A stretch of DNA of 64,000 nt from JAENWD01 sp963796915 (GCA_963796915.1 CAWCNI010000002.1:1116001-1180000); one strand, 5' to 3'. Counted from the first letter of the stretch, positions 43,358 through 54,356 are shown. Numbers and translations: made by a program. Notes: a model not told the origin generated them from the letters alone.

Positions 43358-44769
43358 GGCTCACGATTCCTCTCCTCGTCCTGACGTTCAGCGCGACCGC
43401 GCACGCGCAGAACGAGCAACTGTACAAGCGCGTCGAACAGTCGGTCGTCAAAATTTCGACGACAGACAGCCGCACGTCCGCCACTGGCTTCGTCTGGGGA
43501 ACCTCCAGCACCGTCGTGACGGCGCTTCATGTGGTCGATGGAAGCAGCAACATTCGCGTGAACTATCCCGCACAGGGCGTCACGAGAGTCGCGACCGTTC
43601 AGCGCGTCCTGAAGAATGCGGATCTCGTTCTGCTCGACGTCTCGAACGCGCCGAATGTCCCGGTCCTTCCATCCTCCACGGCCGCGGTGACCACCGACGA
43701 CGACCTTCACACGTTGGGGTTTCCGTTCGATGCAGCCGCGATCAGCAGCTTCATGCTGAAGGCGCGATACGGCGGCCGGCGCCTCGCAGACAACGTGTCG
43801 TCTGCTGTCGTGACGCGTATCCAGCGAAACGGGTATCCCGATCCGAATCTCCAGGTTCTCAAACTGGGTCAGGAAAGTCTGCTCCCGGGATTGTCTGGCG
43901 CGCCGATCTTCAACGGCCGCGGCGAGGTCGTGGCCATTGGAGACGGTGGCCTGGAAGAAGGCGCGATCAACATCAGTTGGGCGATACCCGCGGAGCATCT
44001 CAACACCCTCCGCACAAGCGGTGCGAGCGCAACGCCCCGCGGTCCAGGCACGCGGGAGCTCTTCGCCGCCGATCTCGACATGGCTGTCGGCAAGACGATT
44101 AACGCCAACGGCGTCTCGCTCGTCAAAGTGAGAACGCGGACGCTGACGGAACTGGCCGCTTCCGCGGACGATCAACTTGGGCTCCAGCAACTGGCAGCGG
44201 TCTTTGCCAACTTCGGTCCAGCGTCCTTCAGCTACGACATCTATCAGGACATCGAGACTGGCGCCACCATCGTTCTGCCCGAGGGCTCCAGCCTGACGCC
44301 CGGTGACCCATTCTGGAACGTGGTGCTGCCGACCTCGATGCACGACCACGACCGATACCAGATTAAGCTCGTCTTCACGCGCCTCCAGCCCGGGATGATT
44401 CAGGGAGCCGCATTGCAGTTCGAGGAGTCCCTGAAGGATCCACCGTCGATCGTGTGGCAGATCGATCCGCAGTGGAGCTATGCCATGCCCCTGTCGCGGT
44501 ACGACGGCCTCGTCGTACGGAGAAAAGCCGTCTACGGAGGGCAGTTCGGTCCTGGTGGGTTTTCGCCGGCGAAGTACCTCTTCGAGACGCTTGCCGGAAG
44601 AGGTGACGCGTTTGTCGGGTTGGCGGTCGTCAACACCGACAGCACGCCGGCGACGATTATGCGGGAGATGTCGTGCAGGCAGCCAGCCGAGTGCCCCTCT
44701 CTCTTCGAATCACGCCGCACGTGGGCACAACTCGTTCTCGGCCTTCAAATGACGAGCTTCGCACACTGA
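43348..44769 (+). CDS. Exported trypsin-like serine protease (S1C/HtrA-like core)
   Basis: 473 residues from GTG 43348, with a signal peptide ending near TAHAQ. The protease core has the triad: His in STVVTALHVVDGS, Asp in KNADLVLLDV and Ser in LLPGLSGAPIFNGRGEVVAI. The nucleophile motif is GLSGAP rather than the common GNSGGP, which may alter the oxyanion region. No PDZ domain follows. The C-terminal half of about 230 residues is beta-rich and unfamiliar, with DIYQDIETGATIVLPEGSSL and a late Cys pair. It is coupled to the upstream membrane protein, which could anchor or regulate it. Confidence 0.82.
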   Translation: MRLRLTIPLLVLTFSATAHAQNEQLYKRVEQSVVKISTTDSRTSATGFVWGTSSTVVTALHVVDGSSNIRVNYPAQGVTRVATVQRVLKNADLVLLDVSNAPNVPVLPSSTAAVTTDDDLHTLGFPFDAAAISSFMLKARYGGRRLADNVSSAVVTRIQRNGYPDPNLQVLKLGQESLLPGLSGAPIFNGRGEVVAIGDGGLEEGAINISWAIPAEHLNTLRTSGASATPRGPGTRELFAADLDMAVGKTINANGVSLVKVRTRTLTELAASADDQLGLQQLAAVFANFGPASFSYDIYQDIETGATIVLPEGSSLTPGDPFWNVVLPTSMHDHDRYQIKLVFTRLQPGMIQGAALQFEESLKDPPSIVWQIDPQWSYAMPLSRYDGLVVRRKAVYGGQFGPGGFSPAKYLFETLAGRGDAFVGLAVVNTDSTPATIMREMSCRQPAECPSLFESRRTWAQLVLGLQMTSFAH

Positions 44770-44810
44770 GGAATGGTTGGCGACCGGCTGGCGCGAGCCT
44801 CTAGCTGGCC

Positions 44811-45467
44811 TTACTTCTCGTTTGTTCCAGCGTTGAGCCCCATCCACACCGACAGCGACACGAACCACAGAAAATACCCCGCGAACCCAAGCCGCTGCGC
44901 CAGTCCGGGGCGGTGCGCGAGCGGCTGGATCGCGTCGTGGAGCACGTTCGCGGCAAGCGCCAAGAGCGCGACGACGGTGACGATCGCAAATGGCGTCAGC
45001 AGTCGCCGGAGCCCGGGCTCGCGCGTCAGCGTGCGGAACAGCACGCCGATAGCCACCAACCAGAACACACTCGAGAGCAGCAACATCACGACGTGACCGA
45101 CGGTTGACGGCGCCTGCATCACCGGCGCACCGTCGTGCATCACGGCCGGAAACACGCCAGTTGCGGCGAAGGCGACGCCTGAACCTGCCAGCAGCCATCG
45201 CAGTGCGCCGCGGCGTCCATCGACCACGGTGCCGATGGCCACACCGCCCGCCGCCAGCAGCAGGCCTGGCACGATGAAACCGAGCACATTCCAGGCGAGC
45301 GCGTGCGGCGCTCCCACGGCCCCGAGCTCGCTGACAGCCCTCGTGAGGTGGCTGTAGTCGCTCCGCATGGTGCCAAAGGCGACGAGCGCGATCCAGAAGA
45401 TGATGGCCGCAAGCACGCAGCAGACGCAGGCGCGCCGCGCGGTGGCCGTCTGCTGTGGTAGAGTCAT
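44811..45467 (-). CDS. DUF998 family membrane protein
   Basis: 218 residues with about six membrane helices. Recognisable features are IALVAFGTMRSDYSHLTRAVSELGAVGAPHALAWNVLGFIVPGLLLA and the later VFPAVMHDGAPVMQAPSTVGHVVMLLL. The function is unknown. It is transcribed divergently from a MarR regulator across 24 bp, which makes it the likely regulatory target. Confidence 0.88.
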   Translation of the reverse strand: MTLPQQTATARRACVCCVLAAIIFWIALVAFGTMRSDYSHLTRAVSELGAVGAPHALAWNVLGFIVPGLLLAAGGVAIGTVVDGRRGALRWLLAGSGVAFAATGVFPAVMHDGAPVMQAPSTVGHVVMLLLSSVFWLVAIGVLFRTLTREPGLRRLLTPFAIVTVVALLALAANVLHDAIQPLAHRPGLAQRLGFAGYFLWFVSLSVWMGLNAGTNEK

Positions 45468-45491
45468 GTAGTTAGTTAAGCGAACGTTATA
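45468..45491. promoter_or_regulatory. 24-bp divergent promoter/operator region (DUF998 / MarR)
   Basis: The whole intergenic region between the two divergent starts is AT-rich compared with its surroundings (GTTAGTTAAGCGAACGTTAT). It must hold the signals for both genes. It is short enough that one MarR dimer would block both. Confidence 0.45.
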
Positions 45492-45947
45492 GTGGCTCTC
45501 ACTCGAAAGTCAAACCAGGATGCTGCGAGCGAACAACTCATGTTCGTGAGTGGCTACGTCTATCGGCTGCTTCGCGCGAAGGCGCGTGGCCTCGGGATCC
45601 GATGGACGGGACTGATGGTGCTGGTCGACCTGGACCTGCTGGGGCCGACCGACCAACGTACCCTGGTCGAGATCGAAAAAGTGCGAGGCTCGACGATGAC
45701 CGTGCTCCTGCAGGATCTCGAGGGCCGACGCTGGGTCGAGCGTGAGGCCCATCACGTGGATGCCCGCGTGACGCGCGTCATGATCACCGCGGCCGGCCGG
45801 ACCGAACTGCGGCGGGCGGGCAAGCTGCTGCGCGATCACTTGAATGCAGAGCTCAGCGGAATGCCCGAGAGCGTCCTACGCGATGTCGCTGCGTCGCTGA
45901 AGCCGCTGTCGTCTGCGCTCATGCACAAGACTGCCGGCTTCAACTAG
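45492..45947 (+). CDS. MarR-family transcriptional regulator
   Basis: 151 residues, GTG start. The winged-helix region has TGLMVLVDLDLLGPTDQRTLVEIEKVRGSTMTVLLQDLEGRRWVERE and the wing VDARVTRVMITAAGRTELRRA. MarR proteins bind as dimers to palindromes and are released by small ligands. It is divergent from the DUF998 gene. Confidence 0.93.
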   Translation: MALTRKSNQDAASEQLMFVSGYVYRLLRAKARGLGIRWTGLMVLVDLDLLGPTDQRTLVEIEKVRGSTMTVLLQDLEGRRWVEREAHHVDARVTRVMITAAGRTELRRAGKLLRDHLNAELSGMPESVLRDVAASLKPLSSALMHKTAGFN

Positions 45948-46042
45948 CTGGCCTACTTGCGCGGCGGGTTTCTCACGTTGACAGAGCGCAGCCTGTCATG
46001 CCCTGACTACCGGCCATCCAGCCGGCCCCGCGGCCTGGCAGC

Positions 46043-46327
46043 TTGTGGCTAAACTCTGATTTAACATTGCCGGAGGCTTCCGCGACCTTCATCTGCCTAC
46101 GCCCGATGCTGCGGACGAAAGACTTCGAGGGAACCATCACGTTCTATACGGAGCGCTTGGGATTCACGTGCGACGGGCGCAGCGACGCCGATGGCCCGCG
46201 GCTCCCGGCGGAAGATCAGCTGGCATACCCTACTCGGCAACTCCTCGAAGTCGCTCCCGCGGGCGCCGAAGTAACAGTTGCTGCTTCACCTCACGGCCTT
46301 GACAGATTTGGCAAGGCTATGCCATAA
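46043..46327 (+). pseudogene. VOC/glyoxalase-family remnant
   Basis: Only the first VOC half is recognisable: PMLRTKDFEGTITFYTERLGFTCDGRSDADG (about 46106-46200). After that the sequence loses similarity and ends at 46327, giving a 94-residue frame against the usual 120-130. It appears truncated and disrupted. The rest of the 880-bp gap 45948-46829 holds no other convincing gene. Confidence 0.55.
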
Positions 46328-46467
46328 ACACGACACCGTGATCGTCGTTCACCGCTGCGCGTGTTGTTGTCCCGGAGCACCTTCTCCGAGCGCACTGCTT
46401 CGCGCAGATGGTTCGATCTGATGCGGTAAGAGTCCAGATCAGCACACGCCATCTTCTGCAGACGACA

Positions 46468-46504
46468 GGCCCGGAGAGCTCAGCTTTCCGGGCCTTTTTC
46501 TTTT
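46468..46504 (+). terminator. Strong Rho-independent terminator
   Basis: GGCCCGGA / TCCGGGCC, a perfect 8-bp stem with an 11-base loop, followed at once by TTTTTCTTTT. It reads on the plus strand. No intact plus-strand gene ends nearby; the nearest is the VOC remnant at 46327. It may end an unrecognised transcript or act as an attenuator before the TonB gene at 46830. Confidence 0.85.
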
Positions 46505-46829
46505 CGCCGTCGTTGGCACCAGTGGCCGCTGAATGTCGGAGTGTGTGACATGACCGTTGCAGGTTTCCGTCGTCGTGTAGTGTTCGATCCAGTGCCGGCA
46601 GCAGCGGCACCGTGCGCAGCCGTCCGCTCGTCCGTTCCCTCCTGTTGCTGTTGTTCCAGCCTCTAGCCCGGCGCCGCGCCTCTCGCGCCTGAGCACTCCG
46701 TCGCAGCGGCCCTGACCGGGCGCTCGACCGCTCTGGCGCGCCGCCGCGGCCGCCCGCTGTTTTAGACGTGTCGGCGCGAGCCCTGCGCTCGCTCCGCTGG
46801 ATGTTTGTCTGAAATCAAGGAGTTGGAAG

Positions 46830-49641
46830 ATGGCAATCCCGATTGCACTGCGCCGCCTGAGCGGCCTTCTCGTTCTCATCGGGTCGACGTGGTTGATGAC
46901 CGCAGCCACGGCATCGGCCCAGTCCTCATCGACCATCGTCGGCACTGTCCGCGACGCCTCCGGCGCGGCGGTGCCCGGCGTCACCGTGGAAGTCGCCAGC
47001 CCCGCGCTGATCGAGCGACACAAGATCGCAGTGACCGGCCCTGACGGGACGTATCAGGTGGTCGATCTGCGCCCGGGGATTTATTCGGCGACCTTTACGC
47101 TGCCGGGGTTCCAGACGGTGCGGCGTGAAGACATCGAGCTCAACACGACGCTGACTGTCACTGTCAACGCCGCGCTGGCCGTCGGCGGCGTCGCCGAGCA
47201 GGTGACAGTCACCGGCGGAACGCCCCTGATTGACGCCCGGTCCGGCACCTCGGAGCGGCCGCTCACCCACGAGTTGCTCGAGACGATTCCCGTCGGTCGC
47301 ATCCCGAACGTCGCGGTGATGCTCGTGCCTGGCGCGACGACGGCGCGGCCCGACGTCGGCGGATCGGAAACCGGTCAGACCGCGAACGTTTCGGTGCACG
47401 GCACCCAGGGCCGCGATCTGATCTGGAACACGGATGGCCTGAACATGACGGCCAATACGTCCAATGGCGGCCTGTCCGGCCAGTATCCCAATCAGGGCGC
47501 GTACCAGGAAGTCGTGGTGCAGACGCGAGCGCTGCCCGCGGAAATCGGCGCCGGCGGCGTCAGCGTCAATCTGGTCAGCAAGGACGGCAGCAACCGGCTG
47601 CGCGGTGAGCTGTTCAGCACGTACACCGGCGACGCGCTCCAGAGCGGCAACGTCAGCGCCGATCAGCTCGCGCGAGGCCTCGTCGCGCCAAGCTCCACCA
47701 AGACCTTCTACGACCTGAACGGCGGCGCAGGCGGCCCGATCGTGAAGGACCGGCTGTGGTTTTATGCCAGCGCACGACGCTTCCGCATCGATCGCTACGA
47801 AGCGAACACCTTCAACCCGGACAAGACCCAGTCGCTCGACGAGAACCTGATCTGGAATGCGACGGGCAAGCTGACCTGGCAGATCAACCCGTCAAATCGG
47901 CTGTCCGGCTTCGTGGACTACGGCGTCAAGCTTCGCGAGCATCGGCGTGAACTGCAGTCCACCTACCAGTTCATCTCGCCGGAGGCCAGCTATCACTCGC
48001 CGCTCGGCGGCCCGGTCTCGAACATCAAGTTGAACACGACGCTCAGCCCATCGCTGCTGCTTGAAACAGGCTTCTCGTGGTACTACGTGCCCTGGTCGCT
48101 CGACTATCAGCCGGAGCTCGGGCCGACGGCACTGCCACGCCTGGATCTCGCGCAGTCCACGCTCGTCGGCGCCGCGGCGCCGGCGATGACCCTGGCCGTG
48201 CAGGAGCGCCGGACGTGGAGCGCCATCGCGTCGTACGTGCCGTCGTGGCATGGCGGATCGCATCAGATCAAGTTCGGTATGCAGGCCGAGCAGTCGCCCT
48301 ATGAACAGGACTACGACACGGGGGATCACGGCGATCTCATCGCCCGCTACAGGAACGGCGCGCCGGATTCAGTCCTCGTCTTCAACACCCCGGTCAACAC
48401 CAGCCTGAACGAGCTGGAACTGGCGGCGTTCGCGCAAGACTCGTGGACAGTGGCGCGGCGTCTGACGATCAACGCTGGCCTGCGCTTCGAGCGCCTGACC
48501 GGCGGCCTCGACGAGCAGTCGGCCCCGGCCGGCCAGTTCGTCCCGGCACGTCACTTCGACGCCAGGCCGGACGTGATCGTCTGGAACAACCTGGTGCCGC
48601 GCCTGTCGGTGGCCTACGACGTCACCGGCTCCGGCCACACCGTCGTGAAGGCGAGCGCGAGCGAGTTCACGCAGCGGCAGGGCGCCTCGCTCGTCAACCA
48701 GTTCAACCCGCTGCGCCAGAACTCCGAGGTCCGGACCTGGAAGGACGCCAACCACGACCTGGTACCGCAGCTCGACGAGATCGGCGCCTCACAGGGCACG
48801 CTCGACCGCGGCGCGACAGTCCAGGTCGCGCCAGATCTCATCCGGCCGACGCAATGGGAGGCGACGGCGAGCCTCGAGCAGCAGGTGGCGAGCAACCTGT
48901 CGTTCAGCGTCGTCTACTTCCACCGGCGCTACCAGAATCTCACCGCCGTCGTGAACACCGCGGTCACTCCCGCGGACTACACGCCGCTGACCATCACCAA
49001 CCCGCTCGACGGCATGCCGTTCACCGTCTACAACCAGAGCGCGGCCACGATCGGCAAGGTCAGCAACGTGCTGCTGAATTCCGACCTGCTCACGCAGGAG
49101 TACGACGGCGTGGACATCACGATCAACCGTCGCTTCAGCAAGGGCGTGACGCTGTTCGGCGGCGTCACCGTCGGCAGCAACAAGACGGCGACCTCAGCCA
49201 GCCGCAACCCGAACGACCTGATCAACTCCGACGGCTACGATCCGCTCGACTCGCGGGTCATCGTCGACCTGTCGGGCGCCTATCAACTGCCGTGGCGACT
49301 GAACCTGTCGTCGCGGTTCGCGTACTACACCGGCCAGCCGCTGCGGCGCGTCTACACGATCTCGCCGACGATCGTGCCGGGGCTGCGGCAGACCTCGCAG
49401 GACGTCCTGCTGGTGCCGACTGGCACCTACCGGAAGCCCGATCAGTCGCTGCTCGACTCTGCGACTCGGCCGGCCGTTCCAGTCCAGCGGCGTCACCATC
49501 GAGCCGCTGATCGAGGTCTACAACCTGCTGAACGAGAACGCGTCGCTGACCGAGGTCGAGCAGGTCGGCCCGTCGCTCGGCCGCATCTCACGCAACATCG
49601 ACGGACGTCTCGTCCGCTTCAGCCTGCGGGTGCGCTTCTAG
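46830..49641 (+). CDS. TonB-dependent receptor with carboxypeptidase-regulatory domain (one frameshift)
   Basis: About 936 residues once one extra base near 49458 is removed. AAGGAG precedes the start. Signal peptide (LLVLIGSTWLMTAATASAQ), regulatory-like domain (about 35-115: STIVGTVRDASGAAVPGVTVEV), plug (about 120-230) and a large barrel; the true end is SLRVRF then TAG at 49639-49641. After the break the sequence resumes as LRLGRPFQSSGVTIEPLIEVYN. This is the Oar/SusC-like acidobacterial type without a clear partner lipoprotein. It is followed by two secreted peptidases, suggesting peptide uptake. Confidence 0.92.
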
Positions 49642-49691
49642 CCGTCATCGGCGGCGCGCCGGCAACGCTTTCATTTGTGGAGAACATCGTC

Positions 49692-50805
49692 ATGACCATT
49701 CGAAGAGTCCTGCTGTCGCTCTGGCTTGTCGCCAGCGCAGTGATACCGGGGTCGGCACGGGCCGCCGACCCGATTCCCTACGATCGACTGGCGCAGCGGA
49801 TCGTGGACGCGCTACAGGTCAGCAAGGGCGAACGCGTCTTGTTGCGTTACGACCCGACCACCCTCGGCCCGCTCGAGCCCGTCGTGCGGGCGAAGCTCGT
49901 CGAGAAGGGCGTGAGCGTCGAGACGCTGAACTACGGTCCGGCGCCCGATCTGCAGGCGCGGCTCGATCGCACGGACATCTACATCTGGCTGCCGGCGGGC
50001 GCGGGAGCTCCGACCGCGGCCGACCAGCGCGAGACGCTTGCACGCTGGCTCGATGCCGGCAAGGGCCGGCAGATTCATTTCCACTGGGTGGGCGGCACCG
50101 TCGATCCCGACGGCAAGGGCGGCGTTCACTCGGCCGAATTCGACCGGCGTCTACGTCGACGCCCTCGACATCGACTACGGCAAGCTCTCCACGGCGCAGG
50201 ACAAGGTGATCGCAAAGCTGCGCACCGGAGAGGTCCGCGTCACCACGCCCGAAGGGACTGACATACGGTTCAGCGTCGGCGACCGGCCGTTCAACAAGCA
50301 AAACGGCGACGCCTCCAAGGCGCACACGGATCAGGCACGGATGCGCGTGGACCGCGAGATCGAGCTGCCCGCGGGCGTCATCCGCGTCGCGCCGATCGAG
50401 ACGACCGCAAACGGCGTGATCGTGATCCCGAAGGCGCGGCTGCTCGCGGACGCCACAGCGACCGGCATCCGGCTGCAGTTCGCCGACGGCAAAGTCGTCA
50501 AGGCGACGGCAGAGACCGGACAGGACGCCCTTCAAGCGTTTCTCGCATCGTCGCCGACCCTCACGTCGTTCCGTGAGTTCTGCGTCGGCCTCAACCCGAA
50601 GCTGGTGGTGCCGGAGCACAGCGCCTATCTGCCTTACTACGGCTACGGCGACGCCGTCGTCCGCTTGAGCCTGGGCGACAACACGGAGCTCGCGGGCGCG
50701 GTCCACGGCGGCACGGCGCGCTGGGTGTTCTTCCCCGACACCACGGTGACAGTGGCCGGCGAGCCTGTCGTCGTGAATGGCCACTTCGTCGCGGCCTACA
50801 AGTGA
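49692..50805 (+). CDS. Exported M29-type (thermophilic aminopeptidase family) peptidase, one frameshift
   Basis: About 370 residues across one +1 frameshift near 50145. Signal peptide (RVLLSLWLVASAVIPGSARA). M29 features: an N-terminal domain (YDRLAQRIVDALQVSKGERVLLRY), then FREFCVGLNPKLVVPEHSAYLPYYGYGDAVVRLSLGDNTELAG and GAVHGGTARWVFFPDTTVTV, which carry the expected late metal-binding Glu/His/Asp residues. M29 enzymes are metal-dependent aminopeptidases, normally cytoplasmic; this copy appears periplasmic. Its stop overlaps the next GTG start (GTGA). Confidence 0.82.
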
Positions 50806-52470
50806 GGCCGCCGACGATGGGAAACCGACTTCAATCAGGACGCGTGCGAGTGGTTGCTGCGTTGAGTGGCGTGGCGCTGGCCGCGGCGCTGGTCGCGGCC
50901 CAGGCGCCGCCGCCTGCTGCCCAGCCCGCCCCGCCGCCAGCGCCGGCCAATCCGGTGCTCGAGGGCTACAAGCGCGAGGTCGTCGCCGACATCGAGGCGC
51001 GGCGGGTGTTCACGCAGCAGATGGTCGATCAGGTGTTCAGCTTCGCCGAGCCAGCGTTCCAGGAAGTCGAGACCGGCAAGTACCTGGCCGGCATCCTCGA
51101 GCACAACGGCTTCGCCATTCAGCGCGGCTATGCCGGTATCCCGACGGCGTGGGTGGCGACGTGGGGATCGGGCAAGCCGGTCATCGCGCTCGGATCGGAC
51201 GAGAGACTGCCTGCTCGACTCGTCGCAGCGTCCCGGCGTCGCCTATCACGATCCGCTGGTGCCAGGCGCGCCTGGCCATGGCGAGGGGCACAACTCCGGC
51301 GTGCCCCTCAACATCACGGCGGCGCTGGCCGTGAAACGGATCATGGAGCGCAACCACCTGTCTGGCACATTGAAGGTATGGCCGGGCATCGCGGAGGAAG
51401 TGGTCGGCGCCAAGGCCTATTTCGTCCAGGCCGGCCTGTTCAACGACGTGGATATCTCGCTGTTTGCCCACGTCGGATCGAACTTCGGTCCCGGCGTGGG
51501 GCCAGGGCAGCGGCACCGGGCTGCAATCCGTGGAGTACACCTTCACTGGCGAGAGCGCGCATGCCGCGATGAACCCCTGGCGCGGCCGCTCGGCTCTCGA
51601 CGCCGTGGAACTGATGGATGTCGGCTGGAATTTCAGGCGGGAGCACCTGCGGCTGTCGCAGCGATCCCACTACGTCATCACCGCCGGCGGCGCACAGCCC
51701 AATGTCGTGCCGTCAACCGCGACAGTCTGGTACTACCTTCGCGAGACCGACTACGACCACATCAAGGAGCTGCGCGCGATCGCCGATCGCATCGCGCATG
51801 GCGCTGCCGAAATGACCGACACGACAGTCAGCTCGCACCTGCTCGGCTCGGCGTGGCTGGCTCACATGAACAAGCCGGTCGCCGAGACTCTGTCGGCCAA
51901 CATCACGGCGGTCGGCCTGCCGACGTGGGACGACGCGGATCAGACGCTGGCCAAGGCGCTGCAGAGGGAGTTGAAGCAGCCGGACATCGGCCTGCCGTCG
52001 AAGCTCCAGCCGCTGCGCGCAGGCATTCACCCCGGACCAGAACTACGGCGGCGGTTCGGACGACATCGGCGATGTCTCCTGGAACGTGCCGACGGCGTCG
52101 TTGAGCTACCCGGCCAACATCCCCAATCTCCCGGGGCACCACTGGGCCAACGCTGTGGCGATGGCGACGCCGATCGCGCACAAGGGCGTCACCGCCGGAG
52201 CGAAGGCGCAGGCCATGACGGTGCTCGACTTTCTCCTCAGGCCGGACCTCGTGGAGCAGGCACATGCCTACTTCGTGGAGCAGACCAAAGACCAGAAGTA
52301 TCGACCGTTCATCGGGCCTGACGACCGCCCGGCAATCCACCTGAACGATCGGGCGCTTGAAGCCGTAAGACCGGAGCTGCGGGAGGCACTACTTCGACTC
52401 CACGAAGTACAAGACTTACCTGGAGCAGCTGGGGGTCTCCTATCCCACCGTGCGCCCAACGGCGCCATAA
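50802..52470 (+). CDS. Exported M20-family amidohydrolase/peptidase (AbgB-like), four frameshifts
   Basis: About 555 residues, reconstructed across four +1 frameshifts near 51204, 51496, 52022 and 52386. GTG start (or ATG 50817) and a Pro-rich signal region. M20D/AbgB landmarks in order: ALGSDE..DCLLDSSQRPGVAYHDPLV, GAPGHGEGHNSGVPLNITAAL, WPGIAEEVVGAKAYFVQAGLFNDVD, GTGLQSVEYTFTGESAHAA, NPWRGRSALDAVELMDVGWN, NYGGGSDDIGDVSW and NLPGHHWANAV. It is related to p-aminobenzoyl-glutamate hydrolases and aminoacylases. The last residues (HYFDSTKYKTYLEQLGVSYP) are read only after the fourth break. Confidence 0.85.
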
Positions 52471-52477
52471 GCATCCC

Positions 52478-53872
52478 ATGCCAGACATCTCACGATCCGG
52501 CCGATATCTGCCAGCCGATGTGCGCTCGCCGGTGACAGACGACGATCGCTTGCCGATCGCGCCCGTCGTGTCGTCCGCCGAAGGCCCGCATCTGACAGCT
52601 GCACCACTGACAATGCACCGAGCGCTCCGCGTGGTCCATCCGGGGCCGGCGCCCAGGTCGTTCGACGCCGATGCGGTGCGTGCCGACTTTCCGATTCTCG
52701 CGGAGCCCGTGCACGGCCGGCCGCTCGTCTGGCTCGACAACGCGGCTACCACCCAGAAGCCGCGCGCGGTGATCGATCGCCTCGTCCGGTTCTACACGAC
52801 GGAGAACTCCAACGTGCATCGCGGCGCTCACGCGCTGGCGGCGAAGGCGACAGACGCGTATGAAGGCGCCAGGGAGACGGCACGGCGATTCCTGAATGCG
52901 CGGTTCGCCAGCGAGATCGTCTTCACGCGCGGAGCCACCGAGGGCATCAACCTGGTGGCGGCGGAGCTGGGGCCGGCGAAACCTGTCGGCCGGCGATGAG
53001 ATTGTCCTCGGCGGCCTCGAGCATCATTCGAACATCGTCCCGTGGCAGGTCGTCGCCGCAGAACGCGGCGCGCGGATTCGTGTGATTCCCGTGGACGAAG
53101 TCGGCGACCTCCGGCTCGAACAGTGCTGGACCAGCTGCTCGGACCACGCACGCGGCTGGTCGCCGTCGCCCACGTGTCGAACGCACTCGGCACTGTCACT
53201 CCGGTCGAGGAGATTCGTGGCGGCTGCGCACCGCATCGGCGCGCGTGTGCTCGTCGACGGCGCCCAGGCCGTGTCGCACATGCGTGTCGACGTGCGGGCG
53301 ATCGGCAGCGACTTCTATGTCTTCTCGGGCCACAAGGTGTTTGGCCCGACCGGCATCGGCGTGCTGTACGGAACCGCCGACGCCTTCGCGGAATGCCGCT
53401 CTGGCAGAGCGGCGGCAACACGATCAGCGAGGTGACCTTCGAGCGGACGCTCTACCAGCCTCCGCCGGCGCGGTTCGAAGCCGGTACCGGCAGCATCGCC
53501 GATGCCGTCGCGCTCGGAGCGGCACTCGAGTACGTCGAGAGCGTGGGGCTCGACCACGTCGAGCGCCATGAGACCGCGCTGATGGCGCAGCTCGTAGACG
53601 GTCTCCGGGCGCTTCCCACGGTTGCGGCGATTGGCCGGCCTCGGCGGCACGCCGGCGCCCTGTCCTTCCTCGTCGACGGGCACACGCCCGGACAGGTGGC
53701 CTCCGCGCTCGATCGTGAAGGCATCGCGGTCCGATCGGGCCATCACTGTGCCCAGCCGGCCCTGCGCCGTTTCGGTGTCGACGCCTCGGTGCGCGCCTCG
53801 CTTGCGATGTACAACACCCGGCAGGATATCGACGCGCTGCTGGCCGGCGTCCGACAACTCGTCGCGGACTAG
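52478..53872 (+). CDS. Cysteine desulfurase, SufS/CsdA type (four frameshifts)
   Basis: About 465 residues. Two single-base gains (near 52980 and 53216) and two single-base losses (near 53123 and 53392) must be bridged. Landmarks: VRADFPILAEPVHGRPLVWLDNAATTQKP, NVHRGAHALAAKATDAYE, EGINLVAAELGPANLSAGDEIVLGGLEHHSNIVPWQ, the PLP Lys in FSGHKVFGPTGIGVLYG and catalytic Cys in SGHHCAQPALRRFG. It removes sulfur from cysteine for Fe-S or other sulfur transfer. About 65 residues precede the conserved domain from ATG 52478, longer than usual; ATG 52613 is an alternative start. No suf genes are nearby. Confidence 0.88.
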
Positions 53873-53942
53873 AATGGCGCGAGACGCGTCAGCCCGCCCG
53901 GGCATGACGTCGCCGCCGTGGTTCAATAGCCCGAGAATCCCC

Positions 53943-54356
53943 ATGCCTTACGCAATCGGACTCGTACTTTCCTTCGGCGTTGCCGTGTTTGCGAGAGGCG
54001 TGGAACTCGATCGCGAGCGGGCGTTTTACCCGACGGTGCTGATAGTGGTCGCGTCGTACTACGTGTTGTTTGCCGCGATGATCGAATCGGCGCACACGGT
54101 GCTCCTGGAGTTGATCCTCATGATGGCCTTCGTAGTAACGGCCGTCGCCGGCTTCAAAGTGAGCGGGTGGATCGTCGTCGCCGGGCTGGCGGCTCACGGT
54201 GTCATGGACGCGTTTCACGGCAGAATCGTGGACAACGCAGGAGTGCCAGCGTGGTGGCCGGCCTTCTGTCTCGCGTATGACGTCGGAGCGGCGGCCGGCC
54301 TCGCCTGGGTCATGAAACGACGACCAGAGGCGTGGCCCAGAAGGTTGGACAAATGA
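53943..54356 (+). CDS. Small membrane protein (DUF6010-like)
   Basis: 137 residues with four hydrophobic helices (YAIGLVLSFGVAVFARG, FYPTVLIVVASYYVLFAAMI, LLELILMMAFVVTAVAGF, WWPAFCLAYDVGAAAGLAWVM). The block HGVMDAFHGRIVDNAGVPAWWP is conserved-looking. It resembles the uncharacterised DUF6010 group, though I am not certain. The stop overlaps the next start (ATGA), so it is coupled to the DUF3237 gene. Confidence 0.75.
   Translation: MPYAIGLVLSFGVAVFARGVELDRERAFYPTVLIVVASYYVLFAAMIESAHTVLLELILMMAFVVTAVAGFKVSGWIVVAGLAAHGVMDAFHGRIVDNAGVPAWWPAFCLAYDVGAAAGLAWVMKRRPEAWPRRLDK

Noticed and set aside
46043..46327. Intact VOC protein
   Set aside because: Only the first half of the fold is recognisable and the length is too short; recorded as a remnant.
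52478..53872. Encapsulin-cargo cysteine desulfurase (family 2A type)
   Set aside because: The N-terminal extension is only about 65 residues, far shorter than known cargo domains, and no encapsulin gene is nearby.
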